From Sciscionella marina DSM 45152 (lineage in GTDB: Bacteria > Actinomycetota > Actinomycetes > Mycobacteriales > Pseudonocardiaceae): 64,000 nt of DNA. A program made the position numbers and the translations under genes. The notes beneath the pieces are model-generated. The model did not search any database. It was given only the letters and a program-made list of their open reading frames with translations, and was not told the origin of the DNA. Shown here piece after piece: positions 1 to 7,258 of this stretch (position 1 is its first letter; every line of letters begins with the position of its first letter). The stretch covers positions 1-64,000 of the forward strand of contig NZ_KB905436.1 of NCBI RefSeq assembly GCF_000379465.1, written 5' to 3'.

Positions 1-245
1 TAGGGAACTTGACACCGTCACCGGCCTAGGGAATCAACCGCGGCGGCGACAGGCGTCTGAACCGGGCCCTGCACATCGCCGTCCTCACCCGCATGACACA
101 CGACCCACAAACCCGCGCCTACATCGAGCGACGACGAGCCGAGGGCCGCACCACCAAAGAGATCCGTCGTTGTTTGAAGCGCTACCTCGCCCACCAGATC
201 TACCGGATCCTCAACTCCGCCGAACCAGCCATCAGCCCGGCTTGA
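1..245 (+). pseudogene. IS110-family transposase, 3' remnant
   Basis: From about position 30 one frame reads G-I-N-R-G-G-D-R-R-L-N-R-A-L followed by roughly 60 residues rich in Arg, including T-R-A-Y-I-E-R-R-R-A-E-G and I-R-R-C-L-K-R-Y-L-A, and stops at 243-245. This is the usual C-terminal end of IS110/IS116/IS902 (DEDD) transposases. An in-frame TAG at 27-29 cuts the frame, and a different frame carries the upstream bases, so what is visible is a broken 3' end. Family assignment is by recalled pattern. The upstream part lies outside the window, so a longer frameshifted copy cannot be excluded. Confidence 0.75.
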
Positions 246-412
246 CGAACATAGAAGGATCCCTAGACACCGACGACGATCCCGACCAAATCGCCGCGGG
301 CATCACCGAACGCGGCGGCCACGAACTCCACCCCGACTGGGGCCCGCTCCCATGGCGCATCTACACCGACCCCTCAGGCAACGAACTGTGCGTACTGCCC
401 GCCCGCTCTTAA
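246..412 (+). pseudogene. VOC/glyoxalase-like protein, C-terminal remnant
   Basis: The frame ending at 410-412 encodes a tail with H-P-D-W-G-P-L-P-W-R-I-Y-T-D-P-S-G-N-E and C-V-L-P-A-R. This is the typical last beta-strand module of actinobacterial glyoxalase-like (VOC) proteins. No start or N-terminal half is present. The preceding bases are the transposase remnant in another frame, so the gene appears to have lost its 5' part when the insertion element arrived or was later rearranged. It is probably not functional. Confidence 0.6.
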
Positions 413-779
413 CACGCACCCCCGTGCCAGGAAAGCGCAAGGCCCTCGACCTGCGACAACACACTTTGCCCCACCGGAGTCCACATCAACCGACTCGCAT
501 ACGCCACCGACAAGCCCACAATCCGAGGGGCCAAGCCCGGCACGCGACAACACGCCGAGCCATACCGACCGTAACGAGCCCGGACAAATAGCCACCACCA
601 CGAAATCACCGTCGGTAGCCAGTCCAGGCAAGCCGGTCTACGCCACCCACTGTCCACTCCGGACCAGCGCCAGCACACCAGTGAAAATTGAGCACCCACG
701 GAGCACCACGCGGCCGTTCACACCAGCAAAGATGATCACGAAAACGGAGAAGTACCAGGACAAACCTGGTGCAAACGAG
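413..779. other. Non-coding stretch without recognisable gene
   Basis: No frame here has a plausible start, Shine-Dalgarno site and protein-like composition. The long opposite-strand frames are Arg/Ser/Cys-rich and look spurious. The section around 680-710 (complement containing CTCAATTTTCACTGG) resembles the end motifs of some IS21-type elements, but I cannot confirm this. Read as decayed mobile DNA between the VOC remnant and tRNA-Lys. Confidence 0.5.
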
Positions 780-852
780 TGGGCCGCCTGGGGCTCGAAC
801 CCAGAACCTACGGATTAAAAGTCCGCAGCTCTACCAATTGAGCTAACGGCCC
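780..852 (-). tRNA. tRNA-Lys (anticodon TTT)
   Basis: The complement folds as a 73-nt cloverleaf. The 7-bp acceptor stem begins GGGCCG and ends CGGCCC plus discriminator A. The D-arm has TTAGCTCAATTGGTAGAGC, the anticodon loop is CTTTTAA with TTT at its centre, and the T-arm has GGTTCGAGCC. No CCA is encoded. It sits between the decayed mobile DNA on its 3' side and a tetR gene, a typical location for past integration, although no duplicated tRNA 3' end is visible nearby. Confidence 0.95.
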
Positions 853-914
853 GTGATCGGGAGTCTATCGGGTGACGGCGAGCCGCCCGGGGGTGGGTGC
901 GTGCGGCGTGCCGG

Positions 915-1583
915 TCACTTGGTGAGCAGGCCTTCGACGAGGGCTCGCAGCCCTTGCAGGTAGGTGTCCTCGGCGCATAATGCGGGCCAGCATCCGGCAA
1001 TCGCGGACAGTCGCGGCAGCTCGGGCTTGTCGAGTCGGCGGAACACGGTGTCGCGGTAGGCGGGCCGGTCGAGTTCGGCGCGCTTGCGGTCGGCGTTGGC
1101 GCGCACGAGGATTTCCCCGACGGTGTAGTACCAAATGCTGCGGTAGAGGTGCACGGCCTCGTCTGCGGGGCAGCCGTGTTCCATGGCGGCATCGACGATG
1201 GCCTCGACCATCCACAGTGCGGCGTCTCCGATGAGGTCGTCCGCGGTGAGCACTTCGACGAGCCATGGCCACCCGGCAAGGGCGTCGTGCATCACGGTGG
1301 CGGCGGCGAGAATCCGCTCCACGGGTTGGCGCGGCAGTTCGCGGCGCGGGATCCGGTCGGCGTAGTCGTCGAGCAGTGCGGCGAGCAGTTCTTCGCGGTC
1401 CCGAACGTGGTGGTAGAGCGTGGTCGGGGCGACTCCGGCGCGCGCGGCGAGCTTGCGCATGGTCAGCCGTTCCCAGCCTTCGTCGTCGATGAGCTCACGC
1501 GCCGCGCCCAGGATCTGGGCGCGGGAGGTGCGCGGTGGACGGCCGGTACGGCCCCGCTCCGGTGCTGCCGCGTCTTTCATCAT
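915..1583 (-). CDS. TetR-family transcriptional regulator
   Basis: A protein of about 222 residues. Residues ~20-66 carry the TetR DNA-binding helix-turn-helix, with I-L-G-A-A-R-E-L-I near its start and A-G-V-A-P-T-T-L-Y-H-H-V as recognition helix. The rest is a helical ligand-binding domain of the TetR_C type. Three start codons lie in a row (GTG 1586, ATG 1583, ATG 1580) inside a 14-bp tandem repeat, and I chose the middle one. It is divergent from the cupin gene, which it probably controls. The ligand is unknown. Confidence 0.9.
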   Translation of the reverse strand: MMKDAAAPERGRTGRPPRTSRAQILGAARELIDDEGWERLTMRKLAARAGVAPTTLYHHVRDREELLAALLDDYADRIPRRELPRQPVERILAAATVMHDALAGWPWLVEVLTADDLIGDAALWMVEAIVDAAMEHGCPADEAVHLYRSIWYYTVGEILVRANADRKRAELDRPAYRDTVFRRLDKPELPRLSAIAGCWPALCAEDTYLQGLRALVEGLLTK

Positions 1584-1644
1584 CACAGTCCCATCATCGC
1601 AGTCCCATCATCGCAGTCCCATCATCACAGTCCCATCATCACAG
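1578..1644. repeat. 14-bp tandem repeat spanning the tetR start
   Basis: Almost five head-to-tail copies of CATCATCRCAGTCC (R is A or G) begin at 1578, 1592, 1606, 1620 and 1634, the last one partial. The first copy contains the start codons of the minus-strand tetR gene. The remaining copies fill its leader and the divergent promoter towards the cupin gene. On the tetR strand each unit offers GTGATG or GCGATG preceded by GGGACT, so copy number could change promoter spacing or start-site choice. Confidence 0.9.
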
Positions 1645-1678
1645 CCACCGGCTCGACAAGCGTGCCCGTGCGATGCTA

Positions 1679-1700
1679 GTTTTCGAACATGTTCGAAAAC
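1679..1700. promoter_or_regulatory. Perfect 22-bp palindrome over the cupin start codon
   Basis: The two 11-bp arms GTTTTCGAACA and TGTTCGAAAAC form a perfect dyad with the cupin ATG (1689-1691) in its centre. It is a probable operator for the divergent TetR protein or another regulator. The core TCGAAC-AT-GTTCGA resembles the actinobacterial LexA box, but that box has four bases between its halves and this site has two. Confidence 0.55.
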
Positions 1701-2054
1701 TCGATGGACCTCTTCGATTCGGTGATCCAGCTGCACGGGGACGGGCTGCTCACCGCGACCGACCGTCGCGCGGATCCGGGGATGTGGACGGTGGGTGCCT
1801 TTCACGCCGCGAACGACGAGGCGGTGCACGCCGATGTCTGGGAGCGGCATCCGAGCGCGTACGAGCTGCTCTATGTCACCAGGGGCGCGGTCCGGGTGCA
1901 CCTGCGCGAGGGCGGCGAACCGGTGCCGGTCGGGGCGGGGAACTGTTATGTGGTACCGAAAAACACCTGGCACCGGCTCACCGTGGTGGAACCGGCCGAT
2001 CTGCTCACCATCTGCCCGCGGGCCGAGACGCAGCACGAGCGCATCACGGACTGA
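1689..2054 (+). CDS. Cupin-domain protein
   Basis: 121 residues forming a single small beta-barrel cupin. The first motif lies around H-P-S-A-Y-E-L-L-Y-V-T-R-G and the second around G-N-C-Y-V-V-P-K-N-T-W-H-R-L, with conserved Gly and His positions. Such single-domain cupins bind a metal and act as small oxygenases, isomerases or ligand sensors. Nothing here fixes the substrate. The ATG is inside a palindrome only 9 bases downstream of its left edge, so the message may be leaderless or nearly so. It is divergent from the tetR gene at 915-1583. Confidence 0.8.
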   Translation: MFENSMDLFDSVIQLHGDGLLTATDRRADPGMWTVGAFHAANDEAVHADVWERHPSAYELLYVTRGAVRVHLREGGEPVPVGAGNCYVVPKNTWHRLTVVEPADLLTICPRAETQHERITD

Positions 2055-2213
2055 CGGCGGTATCCGGGGAGCTCGCGCTCCGTTCGGGAGGGCTTTCGGC
2101 CTGGTCATCACCCGCACAACGAGATCGGCATTCCGGTCGAACTGGATGTCGGCGATCGGCCTGGTTCGCCCGTCGACGCGCGGTGACCGGCACTGCTCGG
2201 TTAGAGTCCCCGC

Positions 2214-2612
2214 ATGGGTCAGCCGATGCAGTATCAGCAGCAGCAGCAACAACAGCAGTACCAGCAGCCGCAGTTCCCGATCCCTATCTCGACGATGAAC
2301 GATATGCCCGGGTTCCGGGTGGTTCGGGTGTTCGGCGAGGTGTTCGGGCTGACGGTGCGCAGCCGGAACATGTTCTCCAACATGGGGTCCGGCTTCAAGT
2401 CGATGGCCGGTGGGGAGCTCAAGGGGCTTTCGAAGCTGCTCTCCGATTCGCGCTATGAGGCGCTGGGCCGAATGTGCCAGGAAGCGATGAGCTACGGCGC
2501 GAACGCCGTACTCGCGATGCGGTTCGACTGCAATGAGATCGGCGGGGCGGCGAGTGAGATCGCCGCCTACGGAACGGCGGTCTACCTGGTCGCGGACGGT
2601 TCCCAGCAGTAG
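2214..2612 (+). CDS. YbjQ/UPF0145 family protein with poly-Gln N-terminus
   Basis: 132 residues. Residues 1-24 are a low-complexity Gln/Tyr/Pro tail with eight consecutive Gln. Residues ~30-125 match the UPF0145 (YbjQ) fold, with G-F-R-V-V-R-V-F-G-E-V-F-G near its start, S-R-Y-E-A-L-G-R-M in the middle and G-A-N-A-V-L-A-M-R-F near its end. The family forms pentamers and is annotated as heavy-metal-binding, but its function is not established. A strong convergent hairpin follows the stop. The Gln tract is unusual in a high-GC bacterium. Confidence 0.85.
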   Translation: MGQPMQYQQQQQQQQYQQPQFPIPISTMNDMPGFRVVRVFGEVFGLTVRSRNMFSNMGSGFKSMAGGELKGLSKLLSDSRYEALGRMCQEAMSYGANAVLAMRFDCNEIGGAASEIAAYGTAVYLVADGSQQ

Positions 2613-2637
2613 ATCGGCAGCAGTAGCCTAGCAGCAC

Positions 2638-2666
2638 GCGCGGAGACCGCAACCCGGTCTCCGCGC
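2638..2666. terminator. Bidirectional hairpin between convergent genes
   Basis: Perfect 11-bp arms GCGCGGAGACC (2638-2648) and GGTCTCCGCGC (2656-2666) with a 7-nt loop. It lies between the YbjQ gene ending at 2612 and the reductase gene ending at 2666 on the other strand, whose stop codon touches the stem. There is no T-run, as is common for actinomycete terminators. Confidence 0.7.
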
Positions 2667-4168
2667 TATCTGCGGCCGAGGCGCAGTTTCGGCAGCCACC
2701 GCCGGGTCTTGGGCAGCGCGCCCGCCACGGCGTCCTCGAGCAGTGCTCCGACGGTCTCGTTCGTGCAGGCCCGGTTGGTGCCGATGCCACCGGAGGGACC
2801 GCGTTTGATCCAGCCGACGACGTAGCTGCCGGGAACCCCTTCGACGCGCCCCTGAGCATTCGGCACGATGCCGCGGTCTTCCTCGAACGGCAGGCCGGGC
2901 AGTGCGGTCCCCCGGTAGCCGACGGCACGGACGACTCGCCCGGCCGCGATCTCGGTTTCCTCGTCCGCACCGGTGACCCGCACGGCGCGAACCTGGGTGT
3001 CGCCGAGGAATGCGACGGGCGCGGAGTGGAAGCGCAGCACGATGCGGCGCCTCTCGTACGGCGGCGGCGCGGACCAGTCGACGGTCTCCCGCCGCAATCC
3101 CTTGAGCAGTCCGGCTTTGTCGGCCTCCCCCGCCTGCTCGATGGCCCGCGCCACCTCGGAATCGTGCTCGTCCACGATCAGCTCGACGGTGTCCTGCTGG
3201 GCGAGCGCGCGCAGTTCGGGCATGGTGTAGGCGGCGTCCTCGGGTCCGCGCCTGCCGAGCAGCACGACCTCGCGGACCTTGCTGGAGCGCAGCTGGGCAA
3301 GGGCGTGCGGCGCGATCGTCGTGTCCGCAAGGGTTTCCGGATCGGCGGTGAGGATCCGGGCCACGTCGAGGGCGACGTTACCGTTGCCGATCACCACGAT
3401 CCGCTCGGCGGAGAGGTCGACGGCGTCGGCGCGGACATCGGGATGGCCGTTGTACCAGGCGACGGCGGTGGTCGCGGCGAGGCTGCCGGGCAGTTCCTCG
3501 CCGGGAAGACCGGTGCTGCGCGCGGCGGAGGCCCCGACCGCGTAGATCACCGCGTCGTGCCGCGCGGACAGTTCCTCCGCGCTCACATCCACGCCCACCT
3601 CGCAACCGAGCCGCAGGCGCAGCCGCGGATGGTTGTGGAACCGCGCGAAGGTGTGCTGGATCTTCTTGGTGGACGGGTGATCGGGCGCGACGCCGTACCG
3701 CACGAGCCCACCGGTGTCCCGCAGCCGGTCCACCAGGGTGACCCGGGAACTGGTGTGCAGCAACAGATCCTCGACCGCGTACATTCCGGCGGGACCCGCG
3801 CCGACCACCGCGACGTCCAGTGCGGCGAAGTCGCTCGGCAGCACCCGGTCGAAGGTGGGCGGTGCCCACTCATGGAAGTTCGGCTTCGGATCGGCCTTGG
3901 CCGTGACCGGTTCCTGCTCGGCGTAGTAGGCGGCGTTCACCTCGGCGTAGGGCCGCAGTGCCTCGCTGAGCTGGTCCACCGGAAAGATCGCGTCGACCGG
4001 GCAGGCATCGGCGCAGGCGCCGCAGTCGATGCAGGCCTGCGGGTCCACGTACAGCATGTCCGTGCTGCCGAAGTCCGGCTCGTCCGGAGTGGGGTGGATA
4101 CAGTTGACCGGGCAGACCGACACGCAGGACGCGTCGTTGCAGCAGGTCTGGGTGATGGCGAACGGCAT
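2666..4168 (-). CDS. fprB: Ferredoxin-fused ferredoxin-NADP+ reductase (FprB type)
   Basis: 500 residues with two modules. Residues 1-60 are a seven-iron-type ferredoxin with cysteines at 9/10, 15, 19 and 23 and the set C46-x2-C49-x2-C52-x3-C56-P. Residues ~117-490 are an FAD/NADPH reductase of the adrenodoxin-reductase class, with V-V-G-A-G-P-A-G-M-Y for FAD and V-I-G-N-G-N-V-A-L-D for NADPH. It moves electrons from NADPH through the attached clusters to an oxygenase. The AurF-like diiron gene starts 4 bp upstream in the same operon, so it is the probable dedicated donor. The mycobacterial homologue FprB has the same architecture. Confidence 0.9.
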   Translation of the reverse strand: MPFAITQTCCNDASCVSVCPVNCIHPTPDEPDFGSTDMLYVDPQACIDCGACADACPVDAIFPVDQLSEALRPYAEVNAAYYAEQEPVTAKADPKPNFHEWAPPTFDRVLPSDFAALDVAVVGAGPAGMYAVEDLLLHTSSRVTLVDRLRDTGGLVRYGVAPDHPSTKKIQHTFARFHNHPRLRLRLGCEVGVDVSAEELSARHDAVIYAVGASAARSTGLPGEELPGSLAATTAVAWYNGHPDVRADAVDLSAERIVVIGNGNVALDVARILTADPETLADTTIAPHALAQLRSSKVREVVLLGRRGPEDAAYTMPELRALAQQDTVELIVDEHDSEVARAIEQAGEADKAGLLKGLRRETVDWSAPPPYERRRIVLRFHSAPVAFLGDTQVRAVRVTGADEETEIAAGRVVRAVGYRGTALPGLPFEEDRGIVPNAQGRVEGVPGSYVVGWIKRGPSGGIGTNRACTNETVGALLEDAVAGALPKTRRWLPKLRLGRR

Positions 4169-4172
4169 TGGC

Positions 4173-5081
4173 TCAGATGAGGTTGGCGCGCTTGTAGAAC
4201 CAGGTCGAGGCCTTGGTGAGCAGCCCGGCGGAGTCCAGGAACTCCATCAGCCCGGCGCAGCTCGACCGCAGCATCGACTTGTGCTGTTCATTGGCCTTCG
4301 CCTCGCGGACCGCCCGCTTGGTGTCGAGTCCGGCGTTCGCGTACACCTTCTTGTTCACCATGCTGCCGACGATGCAGTAGGAGGCGATGGCCACCACGAC
4401 GCCGTTGATCTGGCGGCGCACCCAGCTCGCGCCCTCGAGACGTTCCTTGGTCTCCTCCCGGGCAAACTTCATGTGCCGGGATTCCTCGACGACGTGAATG
4501 TTGTTGACCGTGCGCACGAACGGCACCACCCGCTCATCGCGCATCCAGTCCCGCTGCATGACATCGAGGACTTCCTCGGCGACCAGGATCGCGGCGTAGG
4601 CGGCCTCCCCGAAGGCCAGTGTCTTGAACGCCCTGCCGAGTTCGACCACGATCCGGGTCGGGCGGTAAGCGGGCGCGCGTAGTTTCGCCGCTCCCCTGGC
4701 GAACATGATCGAGTGGCGGCATTCGTCGGCGATCTCGGTGAGCGCCCACTGGAAGGCCGGATCGGTCGGGTCCTTCGCGTAGAAGTCGCGCAGGATCATC
4801 TGCTGCAGGATCATCTCGAACCAGATGCCGGTGCTGGCCACCGAGGCCGCTTCCTGGCGGGTGAGCTCGCGCTTCTGGTCCTCGGTCATCTCGTTCCAGT
4901 AGGCGGTGCCGTACAGGGTGCTCCATTCCGGACTCGCACCGTGGTAGTCGGTGTCCAGCGGCGTCTCCCAGTCGACCTCGGTGTTCGGGTCGAAGGAGAG
5001 CGCCTCGGAGGAGTCGAGCAGGCGGCGCGCGATCTCCTCCCGCTCGGCCGGCTCGGTCGCGGAGCTGGTGCTGCTGGTCAT
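4173..5081 (-). CDS. AurF-like diiron oxygenase
   Basis: 302 residues, helical, of the p-aminobenzoate N-oxygenase (AurF) family. The ligand pattern is complete: E89, E120-C-R-H123, a Glu at 169/170, H196, E200 and H203, corresponding to the seven ligands of AurF. The family oxidises aryl amines to nitro compounds or performs fatty-acid and other oxidations. The substrate is unknown here. It is the first gene of a two-gene unit with the ferredoxin-fused reductase. A GGAG-like ribosome site lies just before the ATG. An 8-bp-arm dyad 35-53 bases upstream of the start is a likely operator, and an hxlR-type regulator is divergent. Confidence 0.85.
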   Translation of the reverse strand: MTSSTSSATEPAEREEIARRLLDSSEALSFDPNTEVDWETPLDTDYHGASPEWSTLYGTAYWNEMTEDQKRELTRQEAASVASTGIWFEMILQQMILRDFYAKDPTDPAFQWALTEIADECRHSIMFARGAAKLRAPAYRPTRIVVELGRAFKTLAFGEAAYAAILVAEEVLDVMQRDWMRDERVVPFVRTVNNIHVVEESRHMKFAREETKERLEGASWVRRQINGVVVAIASYCIVGSMVNKKVYANAGLDTKRAVREAKANEQHKSMLRSSCAGLMEFLDSAGLLTKASTWFYKRANLI

Positions 5082-5115
5082 GAGCCCTCCTTAGGAGAGG
5101 CGCTGGTAGGTCATG

Positions 5116-5134
5116 GTGTTACCAACGGTAACAC
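5116..5134. promoter_or_regulatory. Inverted repeat upstream of the aurF-like gene
   Basis: Arms GTGTTACC (5116-5123) and GGTAACAC (5127-5134) are separated by AAC. The site lies in the aurF/hxlR divergent region, closer to the oxygenase gene. Its compact symmetry suits a TetR or similar dimer. The adjacent HxlR protein is another candidate. Confidence 0.5.
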
Positions 5135-5226
5135 ATACCTCCGCAAGCACCGGAACGTGACGCCCGCCACGCCGGAGTCGCCGGTACTAACCTGGAACCA
5201 GTTGCAAATCACCACAGGGAGTACCG

Positions 5227-5664
5227 ATGGCCGAACATGTCACATTCCAGCACGGACAGGCATTCCTCGCCGCGATCGCGGAACGCTGGAACTACCAGAT
5301 CCTGCGCGAGGTGTTCTTCGGCGTGCACCGCTTCGGCGAGCTCAAGCGCACGCTCGGGATCTCGGCGAACATCCTCACCGCACGGCTGACCGACCTGACC
5401 GAGCTGGGCATGCTGGACAAACGCGCCTACCGGGAGGACAAGCCCTGGTACGAGTACCGGCTCACCGAGGCGGCCCGGGAGCTGGTGATCCCCGCCGTCG
5501 TCGCGGTCACCCGCTGGGCGGAGACCAGGGCGAGTGGTCAGGGTCCGAACAACCGGGCACTGCTGCACACCAGCTGCGGCAACCGCACGGAGCCGTACCT
5601 CGCCTGCGACAGCTGCCACGAACCCATCGAGGCGACCACGCTGGTTCCGCTGGTAGCAAATTGA
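5227..5664 (+). CDS. HxlR-family winged-helix regulator
   Basis: 145 residues. The HxlR winged helix spans ~10-100, with W-N-Y-Q-I-L-R-E-V-F-F-G-V-H-R-F-G-E-L and A-R-L-T-D-L-T-E-L-G-M-L. The C-terminus has two cysteine pairs (S-C-G-N-R and A-C-D-S-C-H) that look like a small zinc ribbon or redox switch. The start is ATG 5227 after GGGAGTACCG. It is followed by a hydrolase/NTF2-like gene pair and is divergent from the AurF-like operon, so it may govern one or both. HxlR proteins often sense electrophiles. Confidence 0.9.
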   Translation: MAEHVTFQHGQAFLAAIAERWNYQILREVFFGVHRFGELKRTLGISANILTARLTDLTELGMLDKRAYREDKPWYEYRLTEAARELVIPAVVAVTRWAETRASGQGPNNRALLHTSCGNRTEPYLACDSCHEPIEATTLVPLVAN

Positions 5665-5690
5665 CACTAGTTGTGAGAAGCTACTAGTAG
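5661..5690 (+). promoter_or_regulatory. Candidate promoter/operator before the hydrolase gene
   Basis: TTGACA at 5661-5666 overlaps the hxlR stop codon. A weak -10-like TAGTAG lies at 5685-5690. Two identical 6-bp palindromes ACTAGT (5666-5671 and 5683-5688) are 17 bases apart in the same interval and could be half-sites for the upstream HxlR protein. Confidence 0.4.
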
Positions 5691-5708
5691 GTCGACGAAG
5701 GAGTGACA

Positions 5709-6557
5709 ATGACCGACTGGTGTGCGGATACGACGACGGAACTGATCCCGACCTCGCTCGGGCTGATCAATGTGCGGCACGGGGGCCGCGCGGACGGCCC
5801 GGCCATGGTGTGCTGGCCGAGCCTGATGATGGACGGGACGATGTGGCGCTATCAGTACGAGCACTTCGCCCCGAGCCATCGCATGGTGCTCATCGACAGC
5901 CCCGGCCACGGTGAGTCCGAGGCCCTGCGCAAGCTCATCGATCTCAAGGACTGCGCCGATGCACTGGTGACCGTCCTGGACGCGCTGGGCATCGAGAAGT
6001 GCGTGCTGGTGGGCAACAGCTGGGGCGGCATGCTCGCGGGCGTGTTCCCCGCCTACTACCCGGAACGGACCGCGGCGGCCATCGGGATCAACTGCACCGC
6101 CTCGCTGCCGACGATGTTCGAGAGCGTGTGGGCGACCGTGCTCGCCGGTTATCTCTCGCTGCACGCGCGGATGCCCCGGATCGCCGCGCGCGCCGCCCGT
6201 GCCGCGTTCGGCGGACCCACCGCGGAGGCGAGCAATCCGGAATTCCTGAAGTTCACCCGGTTCGTGCTGCGTGATGATCCGAAATCCGTTTCCTGGGCAC
6301 TGCGCAGCATCCTGATCGGGCGCAAGGACGAACACCGCAGGCTGGCGAGCATCCCCGCGGACATCCCGGTGCTCATCATCGCGGGCGAGGAGGACAGTCA
6401 GTTCCCGGTTCCCGCGGTCCGGAAAATGGCCGACGCCATTCCGGACGGCACCTTCCGGCTGCTCCCGCACACCGCGCACCTGGCCGCACGGGAGAATCCG
6501 CGCGCGGTGAACGCGGAGATCGACACTTTCCTGGCCACCATCGGAACGGAGCACTGA
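5709..6557 (+). CDS. Alpha/beta hydrolase
   Basis: About 282 residues. The nucleophile elbow is G-N-S-W-G-G-M, the acid lies in G-E-E-D-S-Q-F-P and the catalytic His in L-P-H-T-A-H-L-A. This gives a complete Ser-Asp-His triad of the enol-lactonase/esterase type. ATG 5709 was chosen because AAGGAG at 5698-5703 is ideally spaced from it; a GTG at 5703 is inside that site. It is co-transcribed with the NTF2-like gene 2 bp downstream. The substrate is unknown. The context suggests detoxification of small molecules under HxlR control. Confidence 0.85.
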   Translation: MTDWCADTTTELIPTSLGLINVRHGGRADGPAMVCWPSLMMDGTMWRYQYEHFAPSHRMVLIDSPGHGESEALRKLIDLKDCADALVTVLDALGIEKCVLVGNSWGGMLAGVFPAYYPERTAAAIGINCTASLPTMFESVWATVLAGYLSLHARMPRIAARAARAAFGGPTAEASNPEFLKFTRFVLRDDPKSVSWALRSILIGRKDEHRRLASIPADIPVLIIAGEEDSQFPVPAVRKMADAIPDGTFRLLPHTAHLAARENPRAVNAEIDTFLATIGTEH

Positions 6558-6559
6558 GC

Positions 6560-6946
6560 ATGCACGCCGCGGAAACACCGGACTGGGTCCGGCAGTTCAT
6601 GGATGAGATCGACACCCTGGAATTCGGTGAGGGATTCGCGAACCTGACCGAGGAGACCGAGATGTTCTTCGGCACCGCGCACATCGTGGGTGCCGAAGCC
6701 ATCAAGGCATTCTTCGTGAAGATCGACGAACCACTCGATGTCGCCCACGAGGTGCTCGAATTCTGGACCACCGGGGAGGACACCTGCTTCCTGCGCGGGG
6801 AAGCCCGGATGGCCAAGAAAACCGAACCGGACACCGTCGTGCAGGCGCCGTTCATGCACCTGTTCACCTTCGACGACGGCGAACCCCGGCGCATCCGGAC
6901 ATTGCGGATCACGGCGGGCCCACTGCGCACCGATGCCGTGCTCTAG
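6560..6946 (+). CDS. NTF2/SnoaL-like protein
   Basis: 128 residues with the length and layout of the cone-shaped NTF2-like fold: an N-terminal helix pair, then strands with A-H-I-V-G-A-E-A-I-K-A-F-F, E-V-L-E-F-W-T and P-F-M-H-L-F-T-F-D-D-G. Members act as isomerases, dehydratases, hydrolases or binding proteins. It is coupled to the hydrolase gene (2-bp gap) and probably belongs to the same pathway. The stop overlaps the stop of the convergent YrhK-like gene by 3 bp. Confidence 0.75.
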   Translation: MHAAETPDWVRQFMDEIDTLEFGEGFANLTEETEMFFGTAHIVGAEAIKAFFVKIDEPLDVAHEVLEFWTTGEDTCFLRGEARMAKKTEPDTVVQAPFMHLFTFDDGEPRRIRTLRITAGPLRTDAVL

Positions 6947-7233
6947 AAATCGTGCGCGGCGGCGTGTTCCCGGTCCGGGGCGATGCGGCGCAGATGCACC
7001 CTGCGGGTCAGCCGGATCAGCGGGCGGATGAGCATCTCGATACTGCCGATCGCGAACAGCCAGGTGCCCGCACGGGTGGTGGTTCCGGAAAGGAACAGGA
7101 AACTGCCCACCAGAAACCAGATCCCGATCAGGATGTCGTTGACGATGCTCGCGACCTCGTAGCGCTGCCGGATCACCAGTTCGTCGTGTCCGAAATGCAC
7201 CACGATCGGCCGTTCGCCTGCGGATGAAGCCAT
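6943..7233 (-). CDS. YrhK-like membrane protein
   Basis: 96 residues. A soluble N-terminal strand contains G-H-D-E-L-V-I-R-Q-R-Y-E-V-A-S. It is followed by two membrane helices, the first with I-L-I-G-I-W-F-L-V-G-S-F-L-F-L-S and the second with W-L-F-A-I-G-S-I-E-M-L-I. This matches the YrhK domain, whose function is unknown. ATG 7233 gives the normal domain length; a longer upstream frame is not protein-like. Confidence 0.8.
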   Translation of the reverse strand: MASSAGERPIVVHFGHDELVIRQRYEVASIVNDILIGIWFLVGSFLFLSGTTTRAGTWLFAIGSIEMLIRPLIRLTRRVHLRRIAPDREHAAAHDF

Positions 7234-7258
7234 GTCCCGGAAGTTATCGCGCGCCGGA

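Noticed and set aside
660-720. IS21-family terminal repeat
   Set aside because: The CTCAATTTTCACTGG motif is suggestive, but there is only one copy and no istA/istB sequence.
1-780. attL/attR copies of the tRNA-Lys 3' end
   Set aside because: No second copy of the T-arm/acceptor sequence (780-802) was found in the left flank by eye, and the right flank is ordinary chromosome.
1679-1700. LexA SOS box
   Set aside because: Half-sites TCGAAC and GTTCGA are correct but are separated by two bases instead of the four required in actinobacterial SOS boxes, and the downstream gene is a cupin.
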